Origin: Planctomycetota bacterium
Lineage (GTDB): Bacteria; Planctomycetota; UBA8108; UBA1146; JAJFFE01
Length of the DNA: 64,000 nucleotides
Reading direction: 5' to 3'
NCBI GenBank assembly: GCA_021776775.1
Contig: JAJFFE010000053.1
Span: 30,801-94,800, forward strand
Positions 40,728 through 50,238 of this stretch are shown piece after piece. The notes below the pieces were generated by a model. The model saw only the letters and a program-made list of their open reading frames with translations. It had not been told where the DNA came from and did not search any database. The stretch's first letter is position 1; each line of letters begins with the position of its first letter. The position numbers were made by a program, and so were the translations under genes.

Positions 40728-40762
40728 TGGTGGGAAGTGGGGGTTGTTGGGGAGCGGTGGTG
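40728..40762 (+). promoter_or_regulatory. Candidate MraZ operator: four TGGKG units at 10-nt period
   Basis: TGGTG GGAAG TGGGG GTTGT TGGGG AGCGG TGGTG. Confidence 0.6.
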
Positions 40763-41084
40763 CTCACTCCCAGATCGAGTCGAACTCGATTCGATTTCGG
40801 GCTCTTGGGTGGCCAGCTCTCCGTAGCTCTCGCGTGAGGTCCGAGGACCTCGGGTTCCGGTTTCGACGGTATGGCTTCGGCCGCGCGTGTGGCCGCCGAG
40901 ACCAAAGGGGGATTTTTCGCCGGTTGCTTCCAAGGGGGAGGCGCGCCGCGAAGTGCGTCACACGGGTCGAAGGCAGACGAGCCAGCAACTGCCGGCCGTG
41001 CGCTCTCGATCCGAATGCACATCTAACCCGGTTCCGCGCCGCTGAGCAAGCGTCGTTGGTCCCGTTGGGGTGGAAGGAGAGTTC

Positions 41085-41570
41085 ATGGAGACGCCGCGCT
41101 TCTTCATGGGTAACTCCGAACACAACCTCGACGACAAGGGGAGGGTGATCGTCCCTTCGAAGTTTCGGGATCAAATCGTTCCCGAAGTGGATGGCGACGG
41201 GTTTATCGCCGTGGAGGCACCGGAGGGCTGTTTGTTCCTCTACACGCCTCTCGAGTGGCAAGCGCTCTGTCGTCGTTTCGCGCTACTTCCGAAGGGGTCC
41301 CCCGAGTTGCGGAGCTTCCAACGGAAGTACCACGGGAACGCCGAGATACTCAGCCTCGACAAGCAGGGGCGCGTGCAAGTTCCCAAGCGACTTCGGGAAC
41401 ACGCGGCGCTGTCCAAAGAGGTGGTCCTCGCGGGTTGCTTCGATCGTATTGAGGTTTGGGCCAAGTCGAATTGGCAGAAAGCTCAGAACACGGCCGAAGC
41501 GGGCTACGGGGCGCAAATGCAGGAGTTCCTATCTGGAGCCGAAGTCGATCCTCCGGCAGCTGACGCTTAG
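41085..41570 (+). CDS. mraZ: Transcriptional regulator MraZ
   Basis: FFMGNSEHNLDDKGRVIVPSKFRDQI and AEILSLDKQGRVQVPKRLREHAAL, the two AbrB-like repeats. Confidence 0.94.
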   Translation: METPRFFMGNSEHNLDDKGRVIVPSKFRDQIVPEVDGDGFIAVEAPEGCLFLYTPLEWQALCRRFALLPKGSPELRSFQRKYHGNAEILSLDKQGRVQVPKRLREHAALSKEVVLAGCFDRIEVWAKSNWQKAQNTAEAGYGAQMQEFLSGAEVDPPAADA

Positions 41571-41615
41571 TTGCGTCGTCGCCGATCGACTCTGCTCCCA
41601 ACGAAGGGGAGAGAC

Positions 41616-41891
41616 ATGGTGACCACCGTATCGTGTGAAGTGGATGCGACCGGAACAGAGACGGCTGTCCGCCGTCTTCGGACGCACCTTCATCTCGTCA
41701 CCCGCCAAGGTCAGCCCGCCCAGGTCCGACGCGACATGCGAACCATCATGCAGAGGCTGCGGGGCGTCCAAGCACGCGATGCCGCGTTTGCTGGCGTCGA
41801 ACTGGGACCTCAAGTGGGCGAAATGATGAAGACGCTCGAAATCGTGGGGAACGAGATGTTGGTTCTCGACCCCGAGAGGAAGCGCGCCTGA
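41616..41891 (+). CDS. Small hypothetical protein between mraZ and rsmH
   Basis: ATG MVTTVSCEVDATGTETAVRRLRTHLHLV... preceded by GGGGAGAG; stop overlaps presumed rsmH start (CTGA). Confidence 0.55.
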   Translation: MVTTVSCEVDATGTETAVRRLRTHLHLVTRQGQPAQVRRDMRTIMQRLRGVQARDAAFAGVELGPQVGEMMKTLEIVGNEMLVLDPERKRA

Positions 41892-42796
41892 CGCAACGTC
41901 CGGAACCTCCACACGCTCCGGTACTGGTCGACGAGGTCGTCCGCTGGATCGATCCTCGACCGGGGGAGTGTGTGTTGGATCTGACGGTGGGAGCTGGCGG
42001 TCACGCCAAGGTGATTGCCGAGGCGCTCGGTCCCGAAGGTCTCCTGGTCGCGGTCGATCGCGACCAGGTTGCGCTCGATATCGCGCGATCGACGTTGGTT
42101 GGCCAACCGGTGGAGTTCGTCCGCGGATTCTTCGGCGATCTGACCGAGATCGCCCGGTCGGTCGAGGGCAGGCGTTTCGACGGCATCCTCGCTGACATCG
42201 GCGTGTCGTCCATGCAACTCGATGACGCCGAGCGTGGGTTTAGTTTTCGCGGCGACGGGCCTCTCGACATGCGGATGGATCGCAGCGAGCCGGTGAGCGC
42301 GAAGGAGTATTTGGCAAACGTTCCTACCGACGAACTCACGCGGGTCATCGCGGAGTACGGCGAGGAACGATTCGCCCGTCGCGTGGCGAGCGCTATCGAT
42401 CGCGCTCGTAACGCAGGAAGCATCGATACGACCGGAGAGCTGGCGGAAATCGTTCGTCGCGCAGTGCCCAAATCACGCGGCAGCGATAAGGACCCAGCAA
42501 CCCGCACGTTTCAGGCGATTCGGATCGCGGTGAATCGAGAGCTAGAAGCGCTCGATCACCTGCTCGGTCGCTTCGGAACACTTCTCGCGCCCGGTGGAAG
42601 ATTCGCCGTGATCTCCTTCCACTCGCTCGAAGACCGACAGGTCAAACAAGCGTTCCGGACGCGCGCTCAGGAGGGTGACTATCAGCTCCTGACGCGAAAC
42701 GCGGTCCGGCCGTCGCCGGCTGAAGTGTCACGGAATCCGCGGGCGCGCAGCGCTCGGTTGAGAGTCTTGAGGCGTAAGCGCGAAGGAGAGCAGTAG
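41888..42796 (+). CDS. rsmH: 16S rRNA (cytosine(1402)-N(4))-methyltransferase
   Basis: PHAPVLVDEVVRWIDPRPGECVLDLTVGAGGHAKVIAEAL, LADIGVSSMQLDDAERGFSFRGDGPLDMRMD; start inferred as CTG 41888. Confidence 0.9.
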   Translation: MTQRPEPPHAPVLVDEVVRWIDPRPGECVLDLTVGAGGHAKVIAEALGPEGLLVAVDRDQVALDIARSTLVGQPVEFVRGFFGDLTEIARSVEGRRFDGILADIGVSSMQLDDAERGFSFRGDGPLDMRMDRSEPVSAKEYLANVPTDELTRVIAEYGEERFARRVASAIDRARNAGSIDTTGELAEIVRRAVPKSRGSDKDPATRTFQAIRIAVNRELEALDHLLGRFGTLLAPGGRFAVISFHSLEDRQVKQAFRTRAQEGDYQLLTRNAVRPSPAEVSRNPRARSARLRVLRRKREGEQ

Positions 42797-42800
42797 TAGA

Positions 42801-43097
42801 ATGCTGATTCGGGTATTGGTCGCGGTATTGGTGATGATGGGTTGCGGGTTCGACCTCGTCTTGGAGAACCTGCGCCAACGAGAGCTTCGTTATCAGATTC
42901 AGATTGTCGATCGGGAGTTGGGGCACGCGGAATTGCGCCTCGAGGCACGACGGCTTGCGCTGCAAAGTGTTGTCGTCGACGCCTGCTTCGGACAAGACAG
43001 CGAACTGAAACTCTTGCCGCGTGCCAACGCGTCGACCACTCCCAACGGATCCACAGACGTTCTGCTCGCTGCGGCCAGCGAACGGCGGCGGAGATGA
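42801..43097 (+). CDS. FtsL-like small membrane protein
   Basis: N-terminal TM then coiled-coil-like segment; located between rsmH and ftsI; overlaps ftsI start (ATGA). Confidence 0.55.
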   Translation: MLIRVLVAVLVMMGCGFDLVLENLRQRELRYQIQIVDRELGHAELRLEARRLALQSVVVDACFGQDSELKLLPRANASTTPNGSTDVLLAAASERRRR

Positions 43098-45013
43098 GCA
43101 AGCGAGGATTTCGACTCTCCTACGGCGCTTCCGTCACCATTCCCCTGCAGTTGATTCTCGTGCTGTTGCTCATGCGGTGTTTTCAGCTCCAGGTCCTCGA
43201 GGGGGCCCGGTATTCGCGGCAGCAGACCGCCTCCACGACCGCTTCGGATCGTCTCGAAGGTAGCCGGGGGCGGATCGTCACTCGAGACGGTGTTGTGCTC
43301 GCTCAGGACGTGCCGTACTGGAAAGTCGCCATCGATCCCACCACAGCTGGGGGGAGACTGCGCGATCCGATCGCCAAGCGAGAGCCGCGGCTCCGTCAGC
43401 TGCTACGTCGTGCGTTTGCCGAGACCAAACTCGTACCGCGCGCGAACGAAGCGTTGCTCGAACGACAAGCCATTCGCCGATTGCGCGACGGAAAGTACTT
43501 CTACTTCCTCGGCACCATCGAATCGATCGAGGACTACGACGATTTCGTCGCTTGGAAAGCTGCCAGCGGTTCGCGACGTGTCTTTACTCTGGAAGAGCGT
43601 TCGCGGCGTGAGTATCCCCGCGGTGATCTCGCCTCTCAAATCGTCGGCCCGCGCGGATCGTTTCAAGAGTACTGGGGTATCGAGACTTGGCTGAACCGTT
43701 CCCTGCACGGGCGTGACGGCCTCCGCCGTGTCGACATCGATGGTCGACGTAAGCCGTATCACACCGCCGCTTCGGCGGGTGTCGAGGCGCGGCCGGGCGA
43801 TGACGTTGTCATCACGATTGACTCGAGGATCCAACGTTTGTTGGAGACTCGGGTGCAATCGGTCTACGAGAAGTTCAAGGCGCGCGCGGTCAGCGCCGTC
43901 ATCGTCGACCCTCACACCGGGTCGATCCTCGCCATTGTCTCGGCGCCCGGGTTTGGTACTGAAGACGAATGGACGGGCCAACTCACCGACGAGCAGCTTC
44001 GTCGCCGTAGCGCGCCGCAAATCACGCAACTAGCTTACGAACCCGGCTCGACGATCAAAGGGTTGATTCTCTGCGAGGCGATCACCCGTGGCGTCGATCG
44101 CGACATGATCGTCAAGCCTGAAGAGGGCCGCTCCCATGTGTTCAAACTCGGTCGGCAACGTCGCGTCATCACCGACGTTTCCTACAAGGGTCCGCTGACC
44201 GTCGACGAGTCGGTCATTTACTCCAGTAACATCGGAATGGCCAAGCTCGGTCAATGGCTGGGCCGTGAAGGGCTGGCGAGCTGTCTTCGTCGATTCGAGC
44301 TAGGGCAGCGCACCGGTTTTGAGTTGCCGGAGGAGGGCGGGGTGACACCGCTCGCGAAGAATCGTAAATGGAGGCCCGGTACGACTTTGTCCGTCGCTTT
44401 CGGCTACGAACTGTTGGTCACGCCGCTGCAGATGGTGAAGGCGTACTGTGCTATCGCCAACGGCGGGTATCGAGTGCAACCGCACGTGGTCGCCGCGGTC
44501 GGAGACTCCGACCGGCGTCACCGCGCCGGAGAGCGAATCTTGCGTCCCGACGTGGTGCGCGAGGTTAAGAAGGTGCTTCGCAAGGTCGTCGAAGTGGGCC
44601 TCAAAGAAGAGGTCGACACGATCAATCTGGCCGGCAAGACCGGGACCGCCAAGAAAATCACCCGCGATCCCGTCACCGGGAAGGCTGGCTACGACGGTAG
44701 CAAGTACCGAGGTTCATTCATCGGCTTCGCTCCGGTGGACAATCCGCGCTTCCTGATGATGATGATCGTAGACGAGCCGCAGGGGGAGAAGTACTACGGC
44801 GGGGCGGTCGCCCGGCCGGCTGTGCTCCGCACTCTGACGGATCTGCTCGACACCGACCAAGGATTCTTCCAGGCTGCGGTCGAGCGCAGCGTTCGCGGGT
44901 CGCAATCCCGCAGCGATGAAGCGACCGAGAGCAGCAAAAGCAGGAGTTCCGACGCGCCGCCCGAGCGTCGACCGGACCGTGGTGACGGCCGAGAACGGGA
45001 GCGCGTGCGATGA
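43094..45013 (+). CDS. ftsI: Penicillin-binding protein 2 / FtsI-type transpeptidase
   Basis: N-terminal TM, GSRGRIVTRDGVVLAQDVPYW, AYEPGSTIKG (SxxK), SSN-type motif YSSNIGMAK, LAGKTGTAKK (KTG). Confidence 0.92.
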   Translation: MSKRGFRLSYGASVTIPLQLILVLLLMRCFQLQVLEGARYSRQQTASTTASDRLEGSRGRIVTRDGVVLAQDVPYWKVAIDPTTAGGRLRDPIAKREPRLRQLLRRAFAETKLVPRANEALLERQAIRRLRDGKYFYFLGTIESIEDYDDFVAWKAASGSRRVFTLEERSRREYPRGDLASQIVGPRGSFQEYWGIETWLNRSLHGRDGLRRVDIDGRRKPYHTAASAGVEARPGDDVVITIDSRIQRLLETRVQSVYEKFKARAVSAVIVDPHTGSILAIVSAPGFGTEDEWTGQLTDEQLRRRSAPQITQLAYEPGSTIKGLILCEAITRGVDRDMIVKPEEGRSHVFKLGRQRRVITDVSYKGPLTVDESVIYSSNIGMAKLGQWLGREGLASCLRRFELGQRTGFELPEEGGVTPLAKNRKWRPGTTLSVAFGYELLVTPLQMVKAYCAIANGGYRVQPHVVAAVGDSDRRHRAGERILRPDVVREVKKVLRKVVEVGLKEEVDTINLAGKTGTAKKITRDPVTGKAGYDGSKYRGSFIGFAPVDNPRFLMMMIVDEPQGEKYYGGAVARPAVLRTLTDLLDTDQGFFQAAVERSVRGSQSRSDEATESSKSRSSDAPPERRPDRGDGRERERVR

Positions 45014-46581
45014 TCCTACTAGGCAACGCAACGGTGTTGGATCGCGAGGCGACGATGAGCGATCTGAACCATACCGAGCTATTCCGTCGTCTTGCGTCGG
45101 TCGGGTGCAACCCGAAGTTCGTCGGCGCGGTCCCTCATACCTCTTTTTCCTCGGTTGAGTGGGATGACCGACGTCATCCCCAAGATTCTGCGTCGCTATT
45201 CGTCGCAATCCGCGGCGCCCGACACGATTCGCACGACAGCCTCTCAGCCTTGGGTCAGCGCGGATTCGCTGGCTTCATCGGCGAGCGTTCGGCTCCGGAC
45301 GGCCTTCCCGGACCGTACTATCAGGTGAACCACGCGCGGCGGGCGCTCGCCGCGCTCTGTCACGGGTTCGCCGGCGATCCCGCCCGTGCGCTCGAAACGT
45401 TCGGCGTGACCGGAACCAACGGGAAGTCGACCACGGTTCGAATCTTGGCGTCGATTCTCCAGGCCGATCGCGGCTCCGCGTCGTGCGGCTGGATGAGCAC
45501 CGTCACCACGAACGTCGGCGGCGAAGACGCTAGCAGTGCCATGACAACGCCCGAACCTGACGCCATTGTGCGCGGGATGACGGAGTTGTCGGCCGCCGGA
45601 GGCGAGCGACTGGTGCTCGAAGTTTCGTCGCACGCGCTCGATCAGGGCCGCGTCGCCGCGATCGATTTCGCCGGGGCCATATTCACGAACTTGTCGCGTG
45701 ACCATTTCGACTATCACGGCGGAGTCGAGCCCTACCTCGACGCCAAGCTTCGCCTCTTCGACCAGCTCGAGGCCGGGGCGCCGGGAGTCGTACCGGTGAG
45801 TAGTACCGTCCCGCTAGACCACCCCCGATTGCTGAGCGCGTTCGAAGATCGCGGGTGTCGGCGCATTCGCTACGGAGTGTCCGCGTCGGCGCGCGCCGCG
45901 GGCGCAGAGGCGTGGGTCGAGTCGTGTCGGTTCCATTCGGGTGGTGTGTCAGCGCGCATTCGAGTGTTCGACGAGACGATCGACATAGATAGCCGCATGG
46001 TCGGCCGACACAACCTCGCCAACATCGTCGCTGCCGTGGCAGTGGCTTGGGGCGCTGGTTTGAGCGCGGATGTGATTCAACGCGGCGTCGCTGACGTCGA
46101 TCCCGTCCGAGGTCGGCTGGAGCCGATCGTCAGCGATCGCGGCAGCGTCTTCGTCGACTACGCGCACACGCCCGACGCCCTGCGCGCGGTCCTTCTTGCC
46201 GCTCGCGAGTTCGCCTCCCAACGGCTCATTGTCGTGTTTGGTTGTGGAGGAGATCGTGATCGAGGCAAGCGCCCGGAGATGGGCAAGATCGCTGCGAGCT
46301 TGGCCGAGGCCGTGATCGTGACCTCAGACAATCCTCGCACCGAGGAACCGGAATCGATCATCGATGACATCGTTCGAGAGATCCCCCAAGACACGGATCT
46401 GTCGATCGAATCCGATCGCGCTGCTGCGATTCGGCTTGCACTAGAAATGCTGCAGTCGGGCGACGTATTGGTCGTCGCCGGCAAAGGACACGAGACGTAT
46501 CAAGAAGTTGGTACCAATCGAGTCGACTTCGACGACGCCGCGGTCATTCGCGGCGCCCTCGAGAAACGGAGTCGTGCATGA
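45010..46581 (+). CDS. murE: UDP-N-acetylmuramoyl-L-alanyl-D-glutamate ligase
   Basis: FGVTGTNGKSTTVRILASIL; ATMA-like TTPEPDAIVRGM; VFVDYAHTPDALRAVL; DNPRTEEPESIIDDI. Confidence 0.94.
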   Translation: MILLGNATVLDREATMSDLNHTELFRRLASVGCNPKFVGAVPHTSFSSVEWDDRRHPQDSASLFVAIRGARHDSHDSLSALGQRGFAGFIGERSAPDGLPGPYYQVNHARRALAALCHGFAGDPARALETFGVTGTNGKSTTVRILASILQADRGSASCGWMSTVTTNVGGEDASSAMTTPEPDAIVRGMTELSAAGGERLVLEVSSHALDQGRVAAIDFAGAIFTNLSRDHFDYHGGVEPYLDAKLRLFDQLEAGAPGVVPVSSTVPLDHPRLLSAFEDRGCRRIRYGVSASARAAGAEAWVESCRFHSGGVSARIRVFDETIDIDSRMVGRHNLANIVAAVAVAWGAGLSADVIQRGVADVDPVRGRLEPIVSDRGSVFVDYAHTPDALRAVLLAAREFASQRLIVVFGCGGDRDRGKRPEMGKIAASLAEAVIVTSDNPRTEEPESIIDDIVREIPQDTDLSIESDRAAAIRLALEMLQSGDVLVVAGKGHETYQEVGTNRVDFDDAAVIRGALEKRSRA

Positions 46582-47990
46582 AGAAGAGAACCATTGCCGA
46601 GATTCAGCGCTTCATCGGAGGAGAGCTCGTCGCCGGCGGCGGCGACTGCCTAGTCCACGGTGTCGCCATCGACAGTCGTCGCGTGCGCAAGGGAGATCTA
46701 TTCTTTGCGTTGCGGGGCGAGCACGCTCACGGAGTGGAGTATGCGCGCACTGCGTTGAACGCCGGTTGTGCGGCGGTTGTTGTCGACCCGGAGCACACCG
46801 GGGCCGCCATCGAGAAGCTGTTTTGTTCGGTTCCCATCTTGGCGGTCGAAGACCCCGAGGCGGCGCTCGGCGTCTTGGCCGAAGCCGTTCGCACGGAAGA
46901 GCATCGAGAGGTTCCAGCGGTTGCCGTCACCGGCAGTGTTGGCAAGACCACCACGTGCCGATTCGCGGCGGCGTTGTTGGAGAAGAGTGGTGTCGTCCAT
47001 CGACCTCCCGCTTCGTTCAACAACCACCTCGGCGTTCCGGTGACCGTGCTGACCGCGCCCGAAGAGTGTCAGTACCTGATCACTGAAGTCGGAACCAACG
47101 CTCCCGGAGAAGTGCTGCGCTACGCCAGTTGGGTCAAGCCACGCGTCGCCGTAGTGACGGCCATCGCTCCTGCCCATCTCGAGGGTCTTCACGACCTCGA
47201 GCAGATCGAGCTCGAAAAACTGTCGATCATCGAGGCTGTCGAGCCCGGCGGGGAGGCGTGGTTGCCGGTTCAGCTCGCCGAGAAATACAAAGCGCTCCTG
47301 CGTCGCCTGCCGGTGACCATTCGAACCATGGGGCCGGGCGGGGACCTCGAAGTCCGCTCCCACGCATGGCCGGCGGAGAACCACACGCTGCTGTTCCGTG
47401 ATTCAGAGCGTTCTATTCCGTTTCGTTGGGCGGCTCCGTTTCCACACTCGCCGCGGAATCTCGAAGCGGCGATCGCGATCGGACTCGGCTTCGGCGTCGA
47501 TCTCGATCAGCTGCTCAGCCGCGTGGACCACGTGAGCAGTCCACCGCTTCGGGGCGAAGTCGAAAAGCACGGCGGCATCTCGTTCGTGCTGGATTGTTAC
47601 AACGCGAATCCGGCCTCGCTCACGTCGGCGATCGAACGGCTCGAGAACGAACCGGTGACCGGGCGCAGAGTCTGCGTAATCGGAACGATGGAGGAACTGG
47701 GTCAACAGGAAGGCGAGTGGCATCGCCAACTCGGAGGGAGACTGGCGTCCGAGAAGCTAGACGATGTGTTTTTGATCGGTCGCGGCCGAGATTTGTACGC
47801 GTCGGGGCTCGGTGAACGCGGTGCCGATGCGCACCGCATCGATGACGATGATCGATCCGCCGAACTCGTCGCTTCGCAACTTGAGCCCGGCGACTGTGTC
47901 TTGTTCAAGGCGTCGCGTCGGGAACGACTCGAAGACTTTGCCGCCCGCGTGGCCGGCTTGATCGAAAGTCGTGGGGCAGCCGTCGAGTGA
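46578..47990 (+). CDS. murF: UDP-N-acetylmuramoyl-tripeptide--D-Ala-D-Ala ligase
   Basis: AVTGSVGKTTTCRFAAALL, SFNNHLGVPVTVL, VLDCYNANPASLTSAIE. Confidence 0.94.
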   Translation: MKKRTIAEIQRFIGGELVAGGGDCLVHGVAIDSRRVRKGDLFFALRGEHAHGVEYARTALNAGCAAVVVDPEHTGAAIEKLFCSVPILAVEDPEAALGVLAEAVRTEEHREVPAVAVTGSVGKTTTCRFAAALLEKSGVVHRPPASFNNHLGVPVTVLTAPEECQYLITEVGTNAPGEVLRYASWVKPRVAVVTAIAPAHLEGLHDLEQIELEKLSIIEAVEPGGEAWLPVQLAEKYKALLRRLPVTIRTMGPGGDLEVRSHAWPAENHTLLFRDSERSIPFRWAAPFPHSPRNLEAAIAIGLGFGVDLDQLLSRVDHVSSPPLRGEVEKHGGISFVLDCYNANPASLTSAIERLENEPVTGRRVCVIGTMEELGQQEGEWHRQLGGRLASEKLDDVFLIGRGRDLYASGLGERGADAHRIDDDDRSAELVASQLEPGDCVLFKASRRERLEDFAARVAGLIESRGAAVE

Positions 47991-49183
47991 ACACTGCGAC
48001 GACCGATCTTCGTTGGGTAACGGGTGCTCCGACGCAAGCTGCTCGCTTGTTTGTGGCGGCAGTGTTGGTACTCGTCGGCGTCGGTCTCGTTCTACTCTTC
48101 TCCGCGAGTTCGTTCAGAGGGAGCGTCCTCGAGAACGACCCACTCCACTTCATGGTTCGTCAGGGGCAAGGGGTCGTCCTCGGCCTGTTGGCGCTGACCG
48201 TCTTTGCGAACGTGAACCCGCGTCGGTGGCTCAGTTGCTCACCGTTCTTTCTGGTGCTGGCGTTGGTTCTCTTGATCGCCGTATTCCTTCCCGGGTTTGG
48301 CGTCAAGGTCAACGGAGCGCGACGGTGGTTGAGCCTGGGAATCCGGTTTCAACCTTCCGAGTTGGCGAAGATCGCGCTCCCACTGTTCATCGCTTGGACG
48401 CTGTACCGCTTTCCGTTCTTACACGTCAGCGCAAAAGAAATCGCCAAGCCGGAGCTCGGGCCGTGGCGCGCGCGCTGGCGGTCGGCTCGCGGGCCACGTT
48501 TCCTGCTTCGCATGGGGCAGCTGTTCGTCATCGCGTTGTTCGGGGGGTTGATCGCAATCGAGCCGGATTGGGGCACCGCAGCGTTCGTGATGGGCGTGTC
48601 GATGGCGCTGCTCATCGTGACTCGGCTCCCCTGGCCGTACATCGTGTTTGGCTTGCTGTCGCTCGTACCGATGGGATTCGTTCTTCTCCAGTTCAGAAAC
48701 AAAGATGAGCTGATTCAGCGGTTCAACGGGTTCCTCGAACCTGAATCCGTTTACCAAGTGTGGCAGTCGCTTCTCGGCATCGGCAGTGGCGGATGGTTCG
48801 GCAAAGGGGTGGGCAACGGGTCCGCGAAGACGCTCTTCCTGCCGGAAGAGTACAACGATTTCATCTTCGCCGTGATCGCAGAGGAAACCGGTTTTTTCGG
48901 AGTCTGCGTCCTGATCGCGCTGTTTTCAGTGCTCCTGCAGAGTGGTTGGCGGGTGGCGCGTAGCTGTCCTCACCCCGCGCTTCGCCTGTTTGGCTTGGCC
49001 ATTGTTTTGAACCTCGTCCTGCAGGCGGCGATCAACATCGCTGTGGCTACGGCGTCGGCGCCGACCAAAGGGATCGGTCTTCCGTTCATCTCGTACGGTT
49101 CCACCAGCTTGTCCATCGCGATGGCTCAAGTCGGAATTCTCTTTGCGATTTCACGAGTGCAGCCGGAAGAGGTGCCGCAATGA
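47987..49183 (+). CDS. ftsW: Lipid II polymerase / SEDS protein FtsW
   Basis: Multi-TM; GARRWLSLGIRFQPSELAKIALPLFIAW, IAIEPDWGTAAFV, PTKGIGLPFISYGSTSL. Confidence 0.95.
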   Translation: MNTATTDLRWVTGAPTQAARLFVAAVLVLVGVGLVLLFSASSFRGSVLENDPLHFMVRQGQGVVLGLLALTVFANVNPRRWLSCSPFFLVLALVLLIAVFLPGFGVKVNGARRWLSLGIRFQPSELAKIALPLFIAWTLYRFPFLHVSAKEIAKPELGPWRARWRSARGPRFLLRMGQLFVIALFGGLIAIEPDWGTAAFVMGVSMALLIVTRLPWPYIVFGLLSLVPMGFVLLQFRNKDELIQRFNGFLEPESVYQVWQSLLGIGSGGWFGKGVGNGSAKTLFLPEEYNDFIFAVIAEETGFFGVCVLIALFSVLLQSGWRVARSCPHPALRLFGLAIVLNLVLQAAINIAVATASAPTKGIGLPFISYGSTSLSIAMAQVGILFAISRVQPEEVPQ

Positions 49184-50238
49184 CAAACGAGCGAACCGTC
49201 CTGTTCGTCGGCGCCCACAGCGGAGGTCACCTTTATCCGGCGATCAGCATCGCCCGCGCGCTCGAGAAACTCGGCGTGCGATCCGTCTTCGCCGGAGTCG
49301 GTCGAGAGATCGAACGAGATATTCTGGGTGCCGAAGGGTTCCCGTTGCACACGGTTCGTGACCTTCGATCGCCCGGCGCCATTCCCGGTGCGTGGTCGTC
49401 GGTGGGGCGGCTGTTCGCTGAACTCGATCCAGCCGCGGTCGTCGGCACCGGCGGCGCCGCGGCCTTGTGCCCCGGTATTCGCGCGGCGCTGTCCCGTCGC
49501 CCGCTGTTCCTTCTCGAGCCGAACCGGATCCTCGGTCGGGCGAACCGCTGGTTGCTTCGCGCCGCGACGCGAATCTTTCTCTCGTTCTCCGATACTCGGG
49601 GCCCGCGGACTCTTCGTCGTCGATCGCTCAACTACGGATGCCCCGTTCGTCCCGAATTCGAGCCCTCGGCACTGCCCGAGCACGGCCCCGTGCTGGTGCT
49701 CGGAGGGTCGCAAGGGTCGAGTGATTTGAACGCGCTGGTCGTCGAGGCGGTTGCTCACCTCGACCGATCGCACGTGCGCCTGACCGTACGGCACGTCGCG
49801 GGTCCGGGACACGCCGCAGAGTTGGGGCGGAGATACCAGGAGCTGGGGGTCGAGGCAGAGGTCGTCGAGTACGAAGCCGATGTCGCCGACGCGATTGCCC
49901 GTTCGGTCTTGGTGGTCGCGAGGTCGGGAGGATCGACGGTGTCGGAAGTCTCAGCCGTCGGTCGCGGCGCGCTCTACCTTCCGTACCCGCATCACAAAGA
50001 CCGTCAGCAGTTTCTCAACGCAGAGGCCCCTGCTGTTAGCGGGGCTGCTCATGTCATATCTCGTGATCCGGCCGCGTTATCACGGATGCTCTCCGACGTA
50101 CTGGCGGATCGTGATCGCTTGGAACGAATGGCCGACGCGTCGATTCGCCGCGGTCGTCCGTCCGCCGCGCGAGACATCGCCCGCGTGATCGCCACCCACA
50201 TCGAGGCACTTCCCACCGGCGCCGGAAAGGTAGCGTAG
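49180..50238 (+). CDS. murG: Undecaprenyldiphospho-muramoylpentapeptide beta-GlcNAc transferase
   Basis: SGGHLYPAISIARALEKLGV, VGTGGAAALCP, VLGGSQGSSDLNALV, VARSGGSTVSEVSAVGRGALYLPYPHHKDRQQFLNA. Confidence 0.93.
   Translation: MTNERTVLFVGAHSGGHLYPAISIARALEKLGVRSVFAGVGREIERDILGAEGFPLHTVRDLRSPGAIPGAWSSVGRLFAELDPAAVVGTGGAAALCPGIRAALSRRPLFLLEPNRILGRANRWLLRAATRIFLSFSDTRGPRTLRRRSLNYGCPVRPEFEPSALPEHGPVLVLGGSQGSSDLNALVVEAVAHLDRSHVRLTVRHVAGPGHAAELGRRYQELGVEAEVVEYEADVADAIARSVLVVARSGGSTVSEVSAVGRGALYLPYPHHKDRQQFLNAEAPAVSGAAHVISRDPAALSRMLSDVLADRDRLERMADASIRRGRPSAARDIARVIATHIEALPTGAGKVA

Noticed and set aside
40847-41035. Possible tmRNA 5' end (GGTTCCGGTTTCGACGGTATGG resembles the tmRNA 'GGnTTCGACGG' motif)
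   Set aside because: No T-arm GTTCGAnTCC plus CCA-type 3' end, no matching acceptor stem and no credible tag peptide ending in ALAA/AVAA were found before mraZ begins
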